64,000 nucleotides of DNA from Natronolimnohabitans sp. A-GB9 (GCF_030848565.1 NZ_JAVDDV010000005.1:1-64000), one strand, 5' to 3'. Shown: positions 34,368-43,546, numbered from the stretch's first letter. Numbers and translations: made by a program. Notes: a model not told the origin generated them from the sequence alone.

Positions 34368-35436
34368 CGGCGTCTCCGACACCCCGGCGAACGCGGGAAC
34401 CGTCGGTCCCATCCCGATCGAGGGCGTCACGACGTACCTTCGGTGTCCCCGACAGTACGAGTATGCCCACGTCCAGGAACTCGAGGGCGAACGCGACGAG
34501 GCCGCGGCCACGATCGAGGACCGCGTCGCGATCCTCAAAACGGCGATCTGTGACGCCCTGGACCGTGACGAGGCCGACCGCGACCGGACGACCCTCCTCG
34601 ACGCCGCGCGAGCGCGACTCGAGACGCTCTGGGAAGACCACGACGAGCGGTTTCACTCGGTGGCCCAGCGCCGCCACGAACGACGCGTCCTCGAGGCGAC
34701 CCTCGAAGCCTACGTCGACGCGGTCGGACTCGAGCACGCGTCCGGAATCGATCGGTTGCGATCGGCGATCGATGGCGGCGAGGTGATCGGCCCGGAGTGT
34801 TCGCTCTCGAGTACGCAGTCGCTGTCCGAGACGGCGACGGCCGACGAGGGCGACGCCGTTACGATCTCGGCTCCCATCGACTACTGCTACGCCGACGGCT
34901 CGTCTATCGTCGGCGTCCGGTTCGTCCCGACGCTGCGCCCGCTTGGTCTGTTGCGCTACCGATCGGACTGGGAGGGCGCCGTCGCCGAGCAGTTTACCGA
35001 CCACTTCGATCCCGAGGCGGACGTCTTCGAGCCCTCGTTCGTCGGTGCCCTCTTCGAGACCGCCGTCGTCCTCGACGGCCTCCGGAACAGGTGTAAGCGG
35101 TTCGGGCTCGAGGACCGGACCTGTCGGTACGTCCAGATTCCACTGGCCGATCGCTCTCGGACCGCGGTCAACTGGGTCCAGGAGACGGTCGAGACGACCC
35201 TCGAACCGATCGACCTGACCGATCGCTACGTCGACCACCACACCTACGGCATGACACACGAACACCGAAACCGGACGATCGACGACCGACTCGAGCGCGT
35301 CGTCGCCGACCTGACTGCCGGCGCGTTCGATCCGACCGACCGCTGGGAGCAGCTCTCGAGTGAGGTCTGTCCGGACTGTGCGTACACGGTCTGTTGTGAG
35401 GACTATATCGCGGCGGAGGTGCGTTTCGATGGGTAA
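34360..35436 (+). CDS. PD-(D/E)XK nuclease-like protein with Cys cluster
   Basis: A 358-residue protein starting at ATG 34360, inside the end of the preceding gene. TTYLRCPRQYEYAHVQELEG (about 25-44) and CPDCAYTVCCEDY (about 337-349) hold one plus three or four cysteines spaced as in the Fe-S nuclease domains of AddB and Cas4. The nuclease core is degenerate: APIDYCYADGSSIVGVRFVP has an Asp but lacks the expected (D/E)xK in the next strand, so it may be catalytically dead and keep only a structural Fe-S role. In bacteria this domain is the C-terminus of AddB; here it is a separate gene. Both ends overlap neighbours by 8 nt. Confidence 0.72.
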   Translation: MTDGVSDTPANAGTVGPIPIEGVTTYLRCPRQYEYAHVQELEGERDEAAATIEDRVAILKTAICDALDRDEADRDRTTLLDAARARLETLWEDHDERFHSVAQRRHERRVLEATLEAYVDAVGLEHASGIDRLRSAIDGGEVIGPECSLSSTQSLSETATADEGDAVTISAPIDYCYADGSSIVGVRFVPTLRPLGLLRYRSDWEGAVAEQFTDHFDPEADVFEPSFVGALFETAVVLDGLRNRCKRFGLEDRTCRYVQIPLADRSRTAVNWVQETVETTLEPIDLTDRYVDHHTYGMTHEHRNRTIDDRLERVVADLTAGAFDPTDRWEQLSSEVCPDCAYTVCCEDYIAAEVRFDG

Positions 35437-38400
35437 CGACGCCCACGGGTCGTCCGACGGCGGCCGGGCGGCCCACGAGCCGAAAGGCAACCAGCAGGCC
35501 GTCATCGACAGCCACGCCGCCTGTACCTCAGTCGACGCCGGTGCGGGGACGGGGAAGACGACGACGATGCTCATGCGGATCGAGCGTGCGATCGAACGAG
35601 ACGACGTCGATCCCGACGACGTGTTGGTTCTCACCTTCGCGAACGAGGCCGCCGGGAGCATTCGCGATGCGGTCGCCGAGCGACTCGATCCCGAGACCGC
35701 CGCGGCGATCGACGTCTACACGTACCACTCCTTCTGTTACCGGCTGGTCAGAGAGTACGCCTACTACCTCGGCTACTCGCCCGAGTTCGACGTCGTCACC
35801 GAGCGCAAGCGCCGTCGGATCGTCGGTCGACTGCTCGCGGCCAACGACTACGGGTTCGCGACCGCCGGGCGCGGCGACGGCTCGCCGGACGACCTTACCG
35901 CCGCCGTCGACGACTTCATCCAGGCGATGAGCCAGGAGGACATCACACCCGACCAGCTCCAGGCGCAACTGCCGGCAGTGCGAACTCTCGAGCTGTGCAA
36001 CGAGTTCGTCCTCTGGCTCGAGCGAACCGCCGGCAACGACCTCTCCTTTGACAACGAGGCGCTGCGGTACTTCAACGCGGACGACCACCTCGAGGCTGCC
36101 CAGGCGTCACTCGTCGACTACGGAAAGCTACTCGAGTACTGCCGCGAGAAGATCGCGGAGGCACCGGAACAGTTCCGCGAAGACGACGTCGTCCGCGATA
36201 TCGACCGCTATCTTCGGGTACTGCAGGACTGTGTAACCAACACGATCGAGGCGCTGTCGCTCGAGGATCCGACGACGAAACAGCTGCCCCGCGCACTGTT
36301 TGGCAACGAGATCTGGCGTACGAAGACCGACCGCCTCGAACAGAGCCCGTTCGGGCGGCTCAAACACTACGTCGAGTTCCTGCGGCTGGCCCGCCACTAC
36401 ACCGACGTCTACGCCGACTACCACGACTCCCTCGAGCGCGAGCGGACGCTCGATTTCGACGAACTGGTGCGGACGGCGACCGAGTTACTCGACGACGAAG
36501 CGATCGCCGCCGAGATCACTGGACAGTGGACGCAGGTCTACTGCGACGAGTTCCAGGACACCGACGAGACCCAGTTTGCGCTGATCACCGAGCTCACCGA
36601 CGGTCCCGAGCGGCCGGATCTGCTCGCGATCGGTGACAAGGATCAGGCGATCTACGGCTGGCGAGGAACCGACCGGGAGGGGCTCGACCGACTCGCAGCG
36701 GCCTACGACGACCACGAGGCAATCGAACTCGAACTCAACTTCCGCTCCCGTCAGGAGATCCTCGATCTGACAAACCACTGTGATTACGGTTCCCAGACCT
36801 CGAAAACGCTCCGAGAGGACGGTCGAACCCCTGGGGAGTACTGGGCCGACGGCGACGTCGATACTGACGACGACGCCGATACGGCAGTCGAGACCCCGCG
36901 GGAAATCGACGCGGAGCCACCGGATCGCGTCGTCAAAATCGAGAGCGACGAACTCGGCCAGTCGACGGCCACTCAGGTCGCGACGACCGTCTCGCGGCTG
37001 TTAAACGGCGACGCCGAGAACATCTCGTCGCGATCGCTCGCGGATATCGCGGTCATCGTCCGGACGAACCGCCACGCGCAGGCAGTCGCCGACGCGCTCC
37101 GGGAGCGACGGATCCCCTACGAGATTTCGGGCTCGCCCAGCGGCGACATCGCTCCCGGGATCCAGACGCTCGTCTCGTACCTGCGCGTACTGGTCGACCC
37201 CGACGCCGACGTCCACCTCCGGCGCGTGTTGCTGTATCGGTACCGGCTCTCCGAGGCCGACCTCGCGACGCTACAGCGACGGGACGGCTCGCTGTACGAC
37301 GCGGTGATGAACACCGCCCTGTCCGACGAGCTCGACCGTCCCGAACGCGTCGAGTGTGCGCGCAAACACCTCACTGAACTCGAGGAGCTTCGCGACGTCT
37401 ACCCGCTGTCTGGGTTCGTCCGGCGGTTCCGCGAGACCACTCGTCTCGAGTGGTTTCTCACGACTGAGGAACGCGAGGAGCTCGAGCGCGTCGAGCGATT
37501 CGTCGACGCCTACACCGGCGATTCGGTGATCCAGACGTTGACGCCCGCGTTCGTCGAGGCCCTCGAGGGGGCGTTACAGGGCGGGGGGAGCGAGCGCACT
37601 CGCGGCACACAGTCGACGGACTCGGTCGACGTCATGACCGTCCACCAGGCAAAGGGCCTCGAGTTCGACACCGTACTCGTCCCCTACCTCTCCGACGAGG
37701 AGTGGTGTGTCGAACGCGACTACGCACGACGGGCTCGCTATCGGCTGCTCGCGGCGACGCTCTCGACGGAAGTCGAGTCGCCGTTGCGTGCCGATCTGGC
37801 GACCGAGACGGTCGGCGAGGAGTGGCGCGTGCTCCACGTCGCGCTTACGCGCGCCGAGAACCACCTGTTCGTCTTCGGATCGACGTACGATTACGACGGC
37901 AACGAGGACGAGCTTGCGGTCTCGACGGCCGATGCCTGTCTGGCCGACGCGATCGAATGGTCGGTCGCCGGCGAGCGGATGGGACTGTGGTCGTCGCTTC
38001 GCGAGAGCTTCGAGCGAGTGCGAGACACCTATCCCGAAACCGTCGTCGACCGAACCGACGAGCTCGCGGTCGCGGCACGCCAGACGCCGGGAACGATCAC
38101 CTACTACGCCGGCTACGACGACCGTCAGATCGAACCCCTCGAGACGCGCGAGGCGATCGAGACCGTCCATCGACTGGGGCGGCTGCTTCGCGACGAAACG
38201 CTGTTGCCAGCGGCCGACGCGGCGAGTTACGGCGCCCTCGAGCGTGAAAGCGGAGACGGGGACAAGGACCGCGACGAGCCAGGGAGAGACACGGACAGGA
38301 CGGCCCGACCACGGCGGCTCCCGAGCGGCCGGCGACTCTCGGCGCTGACGCCCGATACCGTCCGGTTCCCCGTCGAGACGCTCGCGAACGCGACCGAGCT

Positions 38401-39214
38401 GCCGGCCGCGTTGCGCCACAGCTACACCGCCCTCGAGACCCACGAGACCTGTCCACGAAAACACTACCTCGACCACGTCGTGCGGGCGTTCGACGATCCG
38501 GCCGCCGACGAGTCACCGCCCTCGCGGTCTGGGGACGGCCTCGAGTCTAGCTCCCGGATCGTCGGGACGGTCTTCCACGACGTCGCGGAGGAGGCTTTCT
38601 ACCGTGGGTATCGGACCCGCAAAGAGTGGCGTGAGGTTGCCGTCCGACAGCTCACGGCGCGAGGCCTACTCGAGCATCGCGAGGCCGTCTTGGGCTGTGT
38701 CGATCGGTTCTTCGAGGCGACCGCTCCCGCCTTCGACGCGCCCGTCGCCGACTGGGAGCCGCTGGCAGCGGAAGTATCGTTCGCGCTCGAGGACGTCGAC
38801 GGCGTGACCGGCGACGTCGTCGGCGCCGTCGACTCGATCCGGCGAACGCCGGCCGGCGACCTCGCCGTACTCGACTACAAGACGACCACAGCTCGGATCG
38901 CATCCGGGGATGCGACCCAACTGGCGCTGTACGCCCGCGCCTGCGAGGAGCGATTCGACGAACCCGTCACACGAGTCGGTTACGTCTACGTCGGTGCGGA
39001 CGCGGGGCCAGCCGTCGATCTCATCGACTCCGACGAGCTCCCGTCGTGGCCGACAGTCCGCGAGACGCTCGAAGCGGTCGACACCCCGACATACTGGGAG
39101 ACGACGCCGGGCGACCACTGCCGATACTGTCCCCACCGATCGTTAGGCTGTGCGCCCGCGGAGTACGTCAGTGAACCGGCCGGCGATGTCGACCTCGAGG
39201 CCGACGACGACTGA
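35429..39214 (+). CDS. AddA-like UvrD helicase fused to Cas4-type nuclease
   Basis: A 1261-residue protein starting at ATG 35429 (MGNDAHGSSD). Helicase motifs: Walker A DAGAGTGKTTTML (36-48), Ia VLVLTFANEAAGSIRDAV, II VYCDEFQDTDETQFAL, III IGDKDQAIYGWRG, IV ELNFRSRQEILDL, V TVHQAKGLEFDTVLVPYL and VI EEWRVLHVALTRAENHLFVF. The C-terminal nuclease has TCPRKHYLDHVVRAF (about 1007), GTVFHDVAEEAF, LAVLDYKTTTARIA (about 1148, the DxK site), ATQLALYARACEE and HCRYCPHRSLGC (about 1230), a four-Cys Fe-S arrangement. It is the active motor and nuclease of the three-gene operon and probably resects double-strand breaks or degrades foreign DNA. The acidic linker at about 470-490 is a halophile insertion. 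Confidence 0.92.
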   Translation: MGNDAHGSSDGGRAAHEPKGNQQAVIDSHAACTSVDAGAGTGKTTTMLMRIERAIERDDVDPDDVLVLTFANEAAGSIRDAVAERLDPETAAAIDVYTYHSFCYRLVREYAYYLGYSPEFDVVTERKRRRIVGRLLAANDYGFATAGRGDGSPDDLTAAVDDFIQAMSQEDITPDQLQAQLPAVRTLELCNEFVLWLERTAGNDLSFDNEALRYFNADDHLEAAQASLVDYGKLLEYCREKIAEAPEQFREDDVVRDIDRYLRVLQDCVTNTIEALSLEDPTTKQLPRALFGNEIWRTKTDRLEQSPFGRLKHYVEFLRLARHYTDVYADYHDSLERERTLDFDELVRTATELLDDEAIAAEITGQWTQVYCDEFQDTDETQFALITELTDGPERPDLLAIGDKDQAIYGWRGTDREGLDRLAAAYDDHEAIELELNFRSRQEILDLTNHCDYGSQTSKTLREDGRTPGEYWADGDVDTDDDADTAVETPREIDAEPPDRVVKIESDELGQSTATQVATTVSRLLNGDAENISSRSLADIAVIVRTNRHAQAVADALRERRIPYEISGSPSGDIAPGIQTLVSYLRVLVDPDADVHLRRVLLYRYRLSEADLATLQRRDGSLYDAVMNTALSDELDRPERVECARKHLTELEELRDVYPLSGFVRRFRETTRLEWFLTTEEREELERVERFVDAYTGDSVIQTLTPAFVEALEGALQGGGSERTRGTQSTDSVDVMTVHQAKGLEFDTVLVPYLSDEEWCVERDYARRARYRLLAATLSTEVESPLRADLATETVGEEWRVLHVALTRAENHLFVFGSTYDYDGNEDELAVSTADACLADAIEWSVAGERMGLWSSLRESFERVRDTYPETVVDRTDELAVAARQTPGTITYYAGYDDRQIEPLETREAIETVHRLGRLLRDETLLPAADAASYGALERESGDGDKDRDEPGRDTDRTARPRRLPSGRRLSALTPDTVRFPVETLANATELPAALRHSYTALETHETCPRKHYLDHVVRAFDDPAADESPPSRSGDGLESSSRIVGTVFHDVAEEAFYRGYRTRKEWREVAVRQLTARGLLEHREAVLGCVDRFFEATAPAFDAPVADWEPLAAEVSFALEDVDGVTGDVVGAVDSIRRTPAGDLAVLDYKTTTARIASGDATQLALYARACEERFDEPVTRVGYVYVGADAGPAVDLIDSDELPSWPTVRETLEAVDTPTYWETTPGDHCRYCPHRSLGCAPAEYVSEPAGDVDLEADDD

Positions 39215-39275
39215 TTCCGGCCGCCATCGTTCCACGTCCGCTCGCTCGAGTAGCGATCACATAGACACGAGGGGA

Positions 39276-39695
39276 TCACATGGACATGAGGACGACCGCG
39301 AGCACGGCGAAGACGATTCCAAGTCCTTTCCGGGGCGTCAACGCTTCCTCGAGAGCGACGATCCCGATGACAGAGCTGACGGCGATGAACAGCCCGTAGA
39401 TCGGAACGACGACGCTGACGGGCCCGAGTTCCAGCGCACGGTAGTAGGCGAGCAGTCCAACGGCGAGCAAGAGCCCCCAGGCGACGATATGGGGAGTCTT
39501 CGGATGCGAGAGATACGGTCGTGGCGAGATCCCCTGATAGTACATCAAGAGCCCGATCAGGACGAGCATGACCGTATTCGACATGAAGACCGCGGCCGTA
39601 CTCGGGATCGTCTCCATCGCGACTTTCAACAACGGGGCGACGACGCTGTACGCGGCGAACGCGACAACCGAGAGCAACAGGTACCGTCGCCTCAT
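39276..39695 (-). CDS. EamA half transporter, second of pair
   Basis: A 139-residue protein with four hydrophobic helices: YLLLSVVAFAAYSVVAPLL, AAVFMSNTVMLVLIGLLMYY, HIVAWGLLLAVGLLAYYRAL and VSVVVPIYGLFIAVSSVIGI, then GLGIVFAVLAVVLMSM. It retains the EamA signature ALELGPVSVVVPIYG. Its ATG overlaps the stop of the upstream half-transporter gene by one base (TGATG), so the two halves are made together and probably pair as a heterodimer. Substrate unknown; the family exports metabolites or drugs. The tandem origin is obvious from the shared LELGPVSxVVPIxGxFI motif. Confidence 0.88.
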   Translation of the reverse strand: MRRRYLLLSVVAFAAYSVVAPLLKVAMETIPSTAAVFMSNTVMLVLIGLLMYYQGISPRPYLSHPKTPHIVAWGLLLAVGLLAYYRALELGPVSVVVPIYGLFIAVSSVIGIVALEEALTPRKGLGIVFAVLAVVLMSM

Positions 39696-40114
39696 CAGTC
39701 ACCACCCGCAGTGAGGACGATCGCGAGCACTGCACAGGCGATCCCAGCCACTCGAGTCGCCGTCAGTGACTCGTCGAGAACGAGGATACCGAGAACCGAA
39801 CTGCCGACGATGAACATGCCGAAGATCGGAACCACGATACTCACGGGCCCGATCTCGAGGGCGGCCGTATACGCCAGGATCCCGACTGCCAGAAAGGCAC
39901 CCGCGACGTAGACGTAGCCCGCCTCGAGGGAGACCGCGTAGGACGGATCGGCGGTTCCGGTCGCCACCATGACGACGGAGGCGATCGCGAGGAAGACGAC
40001 CGTCGCGAGAAACAGTCCCGGCGCCGGCGGGACGTCTTGCATGACGATACTCGTCAACGGTGCGACGAAGGAGTAGGCGAGAAGCGCCAGCAAGACCCAC
40101 AGCAAGTACTCCAT
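39695..40114 (-). CDS. EamA half transporter, first of pair
   Basis: A 139-residue membrane protein with helices LLWVLLALLAYSFVAPLTSI, LFLATVVFLAIASVVMVAT, VYVAGAFLAVGILAYTAAL, VSIVVPIFGMFIVGSSVLGI and VAGIACAVLAIVLTAGG. The EamA motif is ALEIGPVSIVVPIFG. It is the upstream partner of the gene ending at 39276 (1 nt overlap). Two four-to-five-helix halves would rebuild the ten-helix DMT fold, the ancestral state of this superfamily. Promoter probably in the 139 bp gap shared with the divergent NUDIX gene. Another, single half transporter lies at 16848. Confidence 0.88.
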   Translation of the reverse strand: MEYLLWVLLALLAYSFVAPLTSIVMQDVPPAPGLFLATVVFLAIASVVMVATGTADPSYAVSLEAGYVYVAGAFLAVGILAYTAALEIGPVSIVVPIFGMFIVGSSVLGILVLDESLTATRVAGIACAVLAIVLTAGGD

Positions 40115-40253
40115 ACGGTGGGCAATCGTACGTGTCGGCTTAACAGTTGACGGTCCCGCAGCTGCGAAGCCGGGCCGATAGTACCACCGGAACTGGTCTC
40201 ACATCGATCGCTCGAGGCGGGCGCTTTATTCCTGATCGAACGAACGGGTGCGT

Positions 40254-40775
40254 ATGGCCGAGACTGAGACGACGCTGTGTTTCCCGCTGCGGAGTCGCGG
40301 CTCCGACGACGCCGCGACCGACGAGGTGCTCCTGATCGAGAAACGCCGTGGACTCGGCGAGGGGTGGTACAACGGACCCGGCGGCAAACTCGAGCCCGGC
40401 GAGACGCCCCGGGAGTGTGCGGTCCGTGAGACTCGCGAGGAGGTCAGCCTCGAGGTCGATCCCGATGCCCTCACGAAGGCTGGCGAACTCACCTTCCTGC
40501 TCGACGGCAACGTACACACGTTCTGTCACGTCTATCGGACGCGGTCGTTTACTGGCGAGCCGACGGTCACCGACGAAGCACGCCCGGAGTGGGTCTCCGT
40601 CGACGACGTCCCCTACGATCGAATGTGGGACGATGACCACCTCTGGCTGCCGGGCGTCCTCGAGGGGAAGACCGTCGTCGGCGAGTTTCGCTTCGAGGGC
40701 GGGACACCACTCGACGAGGCCGAGTTCGTCGATTACGACCTCGAGTGGAACGGCTCGTTCGAAGTCGAGGGCTGA
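40254..40775 (+). CDS. NUDIX hydrolase (8-oxo-dGTPase-like)
   Basis: A 173-residue protein. The start is ATG 40254 (MAETETTLCF); the TATA-like CTTTATT lies 27 nt upstream, so the mRNA is probably leaderless. The Nudix box runs GPGGKLEPGETPRECAVRET plus REEVSLEV (about 41-68), matching G-x5-E-x7-REUxEE, but with Ser in place of the last conserved Gly. The segment RGLGEGWYNGPGGKLEPGE resembles MTH1/MutT-type sanitising enzymes that hydrolyse oxidised purine triphosphates. DEARPEWVSVDDVPYDRMWD is the usual Nudix strand/helix that contacts the base. Its TGA stop starts a B-family palindrome. Cytosolic monomer in the known family. Confidence 0.9.
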   Translation: MAETETTLCFPLRSRGSDDAATDEVLLIEKRRGLGEGWYNGPGGKLEPGETPRECAVRETREEVSLEVDPDALTKAGELTFLLDGNVHTFCHVYRTRSFTGEPTVTDEARPEWVSVDDVPYDRMWDDDHLWLPGVLEGKTVVGEFRFEGGTPLDEAEFVDYDLEWNGSFEVEG

Positions 40776-40885
40776 TACTGCCGGACAGAACTATTCACCG
40801 ATCGGTCGCGCGACTGCGGCCGTCCCGACGGTGACGGCCGCGCGTTCGCGACCGACGGGTCACTGACTTCTGTCCGGTAGTATGA
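40773..40885. repeat. B-family palindromic element, copy 3
   Basis: Starts TGATACTGCCGGACAGAACT and ends TTCTGTCCGGTAGTATGA. It gives the NUDIX gene its stop codon. The interior GCGGCCGTC...GACGGCCGCG hairpin occurs in inverted order relative to copy 1. Confidence 0.8.
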
Positions 40886-40967
40886 GACGGTTTCCTGTCG
40901 TCACGTCCCGCTGATTGCCAGATATGGGTCGGCGATTGGCAGGACATCGGTACAGTAGTCCGTACGA
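40883..40967. repeat. A-family palindromic element, copy 6
   Basis: Starts TGAGACGGTTTCCTGTCGTC and ends ACAGTAGTCCGTACGA. It shares its first TGA with the end of the preceding B element, the same junction style as at 16385. Confidence 0.8.
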
Positions 40968-41052
40968 GACGGACAACGACCCGCACAAGACAGAGGGAGT
41001 ATCGCAACGTCAACACACTTCCGTGGTATCGTGATACCGTCGTCCCGCTACT

Positions 41053-41661
41053 ATGGTCGATACGACTCGTCGGCGGACACTCGTCGCATCAGTTGTCGGA
41101 ACGATCGGCGCACTCGCTGGGTGTCTGGACGGAAGTTTCGATAACGATCCCGACGAAGACAGCGAGACCGAAGACGAGATGTTCGGAGACGACTCGGAAG
41201 CGGTCGGTGATGACGAGGCTGTCGACGAGGATGCCGACGATGACGGTGAGGACGGCGATGTCGATGCCCAAAACGAGAGCGAGAACGCCGACGAGGACGA
41301 CGACGAGGATGAGGAAGACGACGGAGATGGGGATGAGGACGACGAGGAAGATGACGACGAGGATGAAGACGATGAGGGCGATGGCGAGGACGACGAGGAT
41401 GAGGAAGACGACGGAGATGGGGACGATGACGACGAGGATGAGGACGATGAGGGCGATGGCGAGGACGGCGAGGACGAGGAGGACGAGGATGATGACGACG
41501 AGGATGAGGAAGACGACGGAGATGGGGACGATGACGACGAGGATGAGGACGATGAGGGCGATGGCGAGGACGGCGAGGACGAGGAGGACGAGGATGATGA
41601 CGACGAAGATGAGGACGACGAGGACGATGACGAGGACGACGATGATGACGAAGACGAGTGA
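41053..41661 (+). CDS. Poly-acidic Tat lipoprotein
   Basis: A 202-residue protein. Residues 1-24 are a Tat lipoprotein signal: TTRRRTLVASVVGTIGALAG with Cys24 of the lipobox LAGC. Nearly everything after residue 75 is only Asp, Glu and Gly, about 125 residues, coded by GAC/GAG/GAT-rich tandem repeats (90 and 105 bp periods, starting at 41302, 41392 and 41497). The mature protein is thus a long, flexible, highly negative tether on the cell surface. It could bind divalent cations or keep a hydration layer at high salt. There is no globular domain. Poly-acidic tails of this length are unusual even for haloarchaea. The repeats may expand or contract between strains. Confidence 0.75.
   Translation: MVDTTRRRTLVASVVGTIGALAGCLDGSFDNDPDEDSETEDEMFGDDSEAVGDDEAVDEDADDDGEDGDVDAQNESENADEDDDEDEEDDGDGDEDDEEDDDEDEDDEGDGEDDEDEEDDGDGDDDDEDEDDEGDGEDGEDEEDEDDDDEDEEDDGDGDDDDEDEDDEGDGEDGEDEEDEDDDDEDEDDEDDDEDDDDDEDE
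41302..41640. repeat. Tandem repeats coding the Asp/Glu tail
   Basis: A segment beginning GACGAGGATGAGGAAGACGA recurs at 41302, 41392 and 41497 (spacings 90 and 105 bp). The last two units are nearly identical over about 100 bp. All units stay in frame. Confidence 0.8.
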
Positions 41662-42064
41662 GAAATCCGCCGATCGACTGTCGGCCTACTGCGATCCGCT
41701 CGAGGGCACAGATTTCGGTACGACCGTTCTCGAACGCTTTCGACCTTCGATGTCCTGGTCGGTTTCGACAGTGCTCTCGAGGCGAACATTCCGCCCGATA
41801 TTGTATTGCTCTCGTTCCGTGTGAGACAGTTCCCGGTGTTTGACACCGTCGTGACGACGTTTGGAGGCGATCCGGATGTCACAGTCATACTGTCGGACAG
41901 CAGTCATGAGACGTCGGTCGCGAACGCGCGGCCGTCACCCTCGGGACGGCCGCAGTCGCGCGACCGATCGTCGAATCGTGCTGTCCAACAGTATCAACAC
42001 CGGACAACCCGTGGGCGTCCGCCCTTCGCATGGTTTAAGACTGCGCTGACTGCATGTGGAATCA
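41662..42064. other. Intergenic region with a B element and the proS promoter
   Basis: 403 bp. B copy 4 lies at 41885-41996. TTTAAGA at 42034-42040 is a TATA box 28 nt before the proS ATG (leaderless). 41662-41880 shows nothing I recognise. Confidence 0.55.
41885..41996. repeat. B-family palindromic element, copy 4
   Basis: Starts TCATACTGTCGGACAGCAGT and ends TCCAACAGTATCA. About 112 bp and nearly identical to the copy at 16385, including GCGGCCGTC / GACGGCCGC and the GTCGCG / CGCGAC arms. Confidence 0.85.
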
Positions 42065-43546
42065 ATGAGCGACGAGAGCCAGGAACTCGGGATCACCGAG
42101 TCGAAATCGCACAAACCCGGCGAGTGGTACGCCGAGGTCGTCCAGAAGGCGGATCTCGCTGACTACGCCCCGATGGGCGGCTTCATCGTCACGAAGCCTC
42201 GTGGCTACGCGCTGTGGGAAGCTATCCAGGACGCGCTGGACGGCTGGTTCAAAGAGACCGGCGTCGACAACGTCTACTTCCCGATGTTCATCCCCGAGTC
42301 CTTCCTCGAGCGTGAGAAGGACATCGTCGAGGGGTTCGACCCCGAGGTCGCGTGGGTGACCCAGGGCGGCCACGACGAGTTAGAGGAGCGGCTGGCGGTT
42401 CGACCGACCAGCGAATCGATCATCGCACCGTTTATGGCCGACTGGACCCGCAGCCACCGTGATCTGCCGCTGCGGATCAACCAGTGGTGTTCCGTTGTTC
42501 GGTGGGAGGCCACGGAGACCAAGCCGTTCTTCCGGACGAAGGAGTTCATGTGGCAGGAGGGCCACACCGCCCACGCCACAAACGAGGAGGCCTGGGAGGA
42601 AGTCTGGACTCGTCTCGATCAATACGAGCGCGTCTACGAGGACGTGCTTGCGATCCCGGTGCTGCGCGGCAAGAAACCCGAACACGACAAGTTCCCCGGC
42701 GCCGACACGACGACGACCGTCGAGGCGCTGATGCCCGACGGGAAGTCCGTCCAGGGAGCGACGAGTCACAACCTCGGCCAGAGCTTCGCCGAGGCGTTTG
42801 ACATCACCTACGTCGACGAGGACGAGGAAGAGCGGACGGCTTATACCACCTCGTGGGGACTGTCCTGGCGTGCTATCGGTGCGCTGATCATGACCCACTC
42901 CGACGACCAGGGGCTCGTACTCCCACCGACGGTCGCGCCCACGCAGGTCGTCATCGTCCCGATCTGGCAGGAAGACACCAAAGACGAGGTTCTCGAGTAC
43001 TCCGAGGACCTCGCCGAGGACCTCGAGGCGGCCGGCTTCCGCGTCGAACTCGACGATCGCGACGAGCGCAACCCCGGCTTCAAGTTCAACGAACACGAGT
43101 TAAACGGCGTGCCGTTGCGACTCGAGATCGGCCCCTACGAGGTCGAAGATCAGGAAGTCACGCTGGTCCACCGGCCGGACAGCGAGGAGGCAGTCGAGGA
43201 CCGCGACGGAATCGTCGACGCCGTCGACGAACACCTCGAGGAGATCTACGACAAACTGTACGCGGCCGCCGAGGAGAACCTCGAAGCGAACATCCGTGAA
43301 GCCGACAGCCCCGAGGAGATCATGGGGACGATCGGCCAGCACGGCGGCTACGTGAAGACGGCGTGGTGCGGTGACGAAGCCTGTGAGGAGGCCATCAAGG
43401 AGAAGGTCGCCGCCGAGATCGTCATGCAGCCACTCGAGGACGAGGGCGGCCAGACAGCCGGCGAGGTTCCCGAACCCGAAGACGACGAGTGTGCCGTCTG
43501 TGGCGATCCCGCCGACGAGATCGCGTACTTCGCGAAGTCGTACTAA
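42065..43546 (+). CDS. proS: Prolyl-tRNA synthetase, archaeal/eukaryotic type
   Basis: A 493-residue class II synthetase. The start is ATG 42065 (MSDESQELGITESKSHKPGE) with a TATA box 28 nt upstream. Catalytic-core motifs: motif 1 region TGVDNVYFPMFIPESFLERE, motif 2 RINQWCSVVRWEATETKPFFRTKEFMW (split in two parts), and motif 3 TTSWGLSWRAIGALIM. The anticodon-binding domain starts VAPTQVVIVPIWQED. The C-terminal zinc-binding-like domain has KTAWCGDEACEEAIKEKV and DDECAVCGDPADEIAYFAKS, giving four Cys and the conserved terminal Tyr of archaeal ProRS. The length matches the short archaeal form without an editing insertion. Its TAA abuts the first C-family element. Confidence 0.97.
   Translation: MSDESQELGITESKSHKPGEWYAEVVQKADLADYAPMGGFIVTKPRGYALWEAIQDALDGWFKETGVDNVYFPMFIPESFLEREKDIVEGFDPEVAWVTQGGHDELEERLAVRPTSESIIAPFMADWTRSHRDLPLRINQWCSVVRWEATETKPFFRTKEFMWQEGHTAHATNEEAWEEVWTRLDQYERVYEDVLAIPVLRGKKPEHDKFPGADTTTTVEALMPDGKSVQGATSHNLGQSFAEAFDITYVDEDEEERTAYTTSWGLSWRAIGALIMTHSDDQGLVLPPTVAPTQVVIVPIWQEDTKDEVLEYSEDLAEDLEAAGFRVELDDRDERNPGFKFNEHELNGVPLRLEIGPYEVEDQEVTLVHRPDSEEAVEDRDGIVDAVDEHLEEIYDKLYAAAEENLEANIREADSPEEIMGTIGQHGGYVKTAWCGDEACEEAIKEKVAAEIVMQPLEDEGGQTAGEVPEPEDDECAVCGDPADEIAYFAKSY

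Noticed and set aside
41010-41888. Poly-serine frame on the minus strand
   Set aside because: Simple complement of the GAC/GAG/GAT repeats that code the Asp/Glu tail of a lipoprotein with a clear signal.
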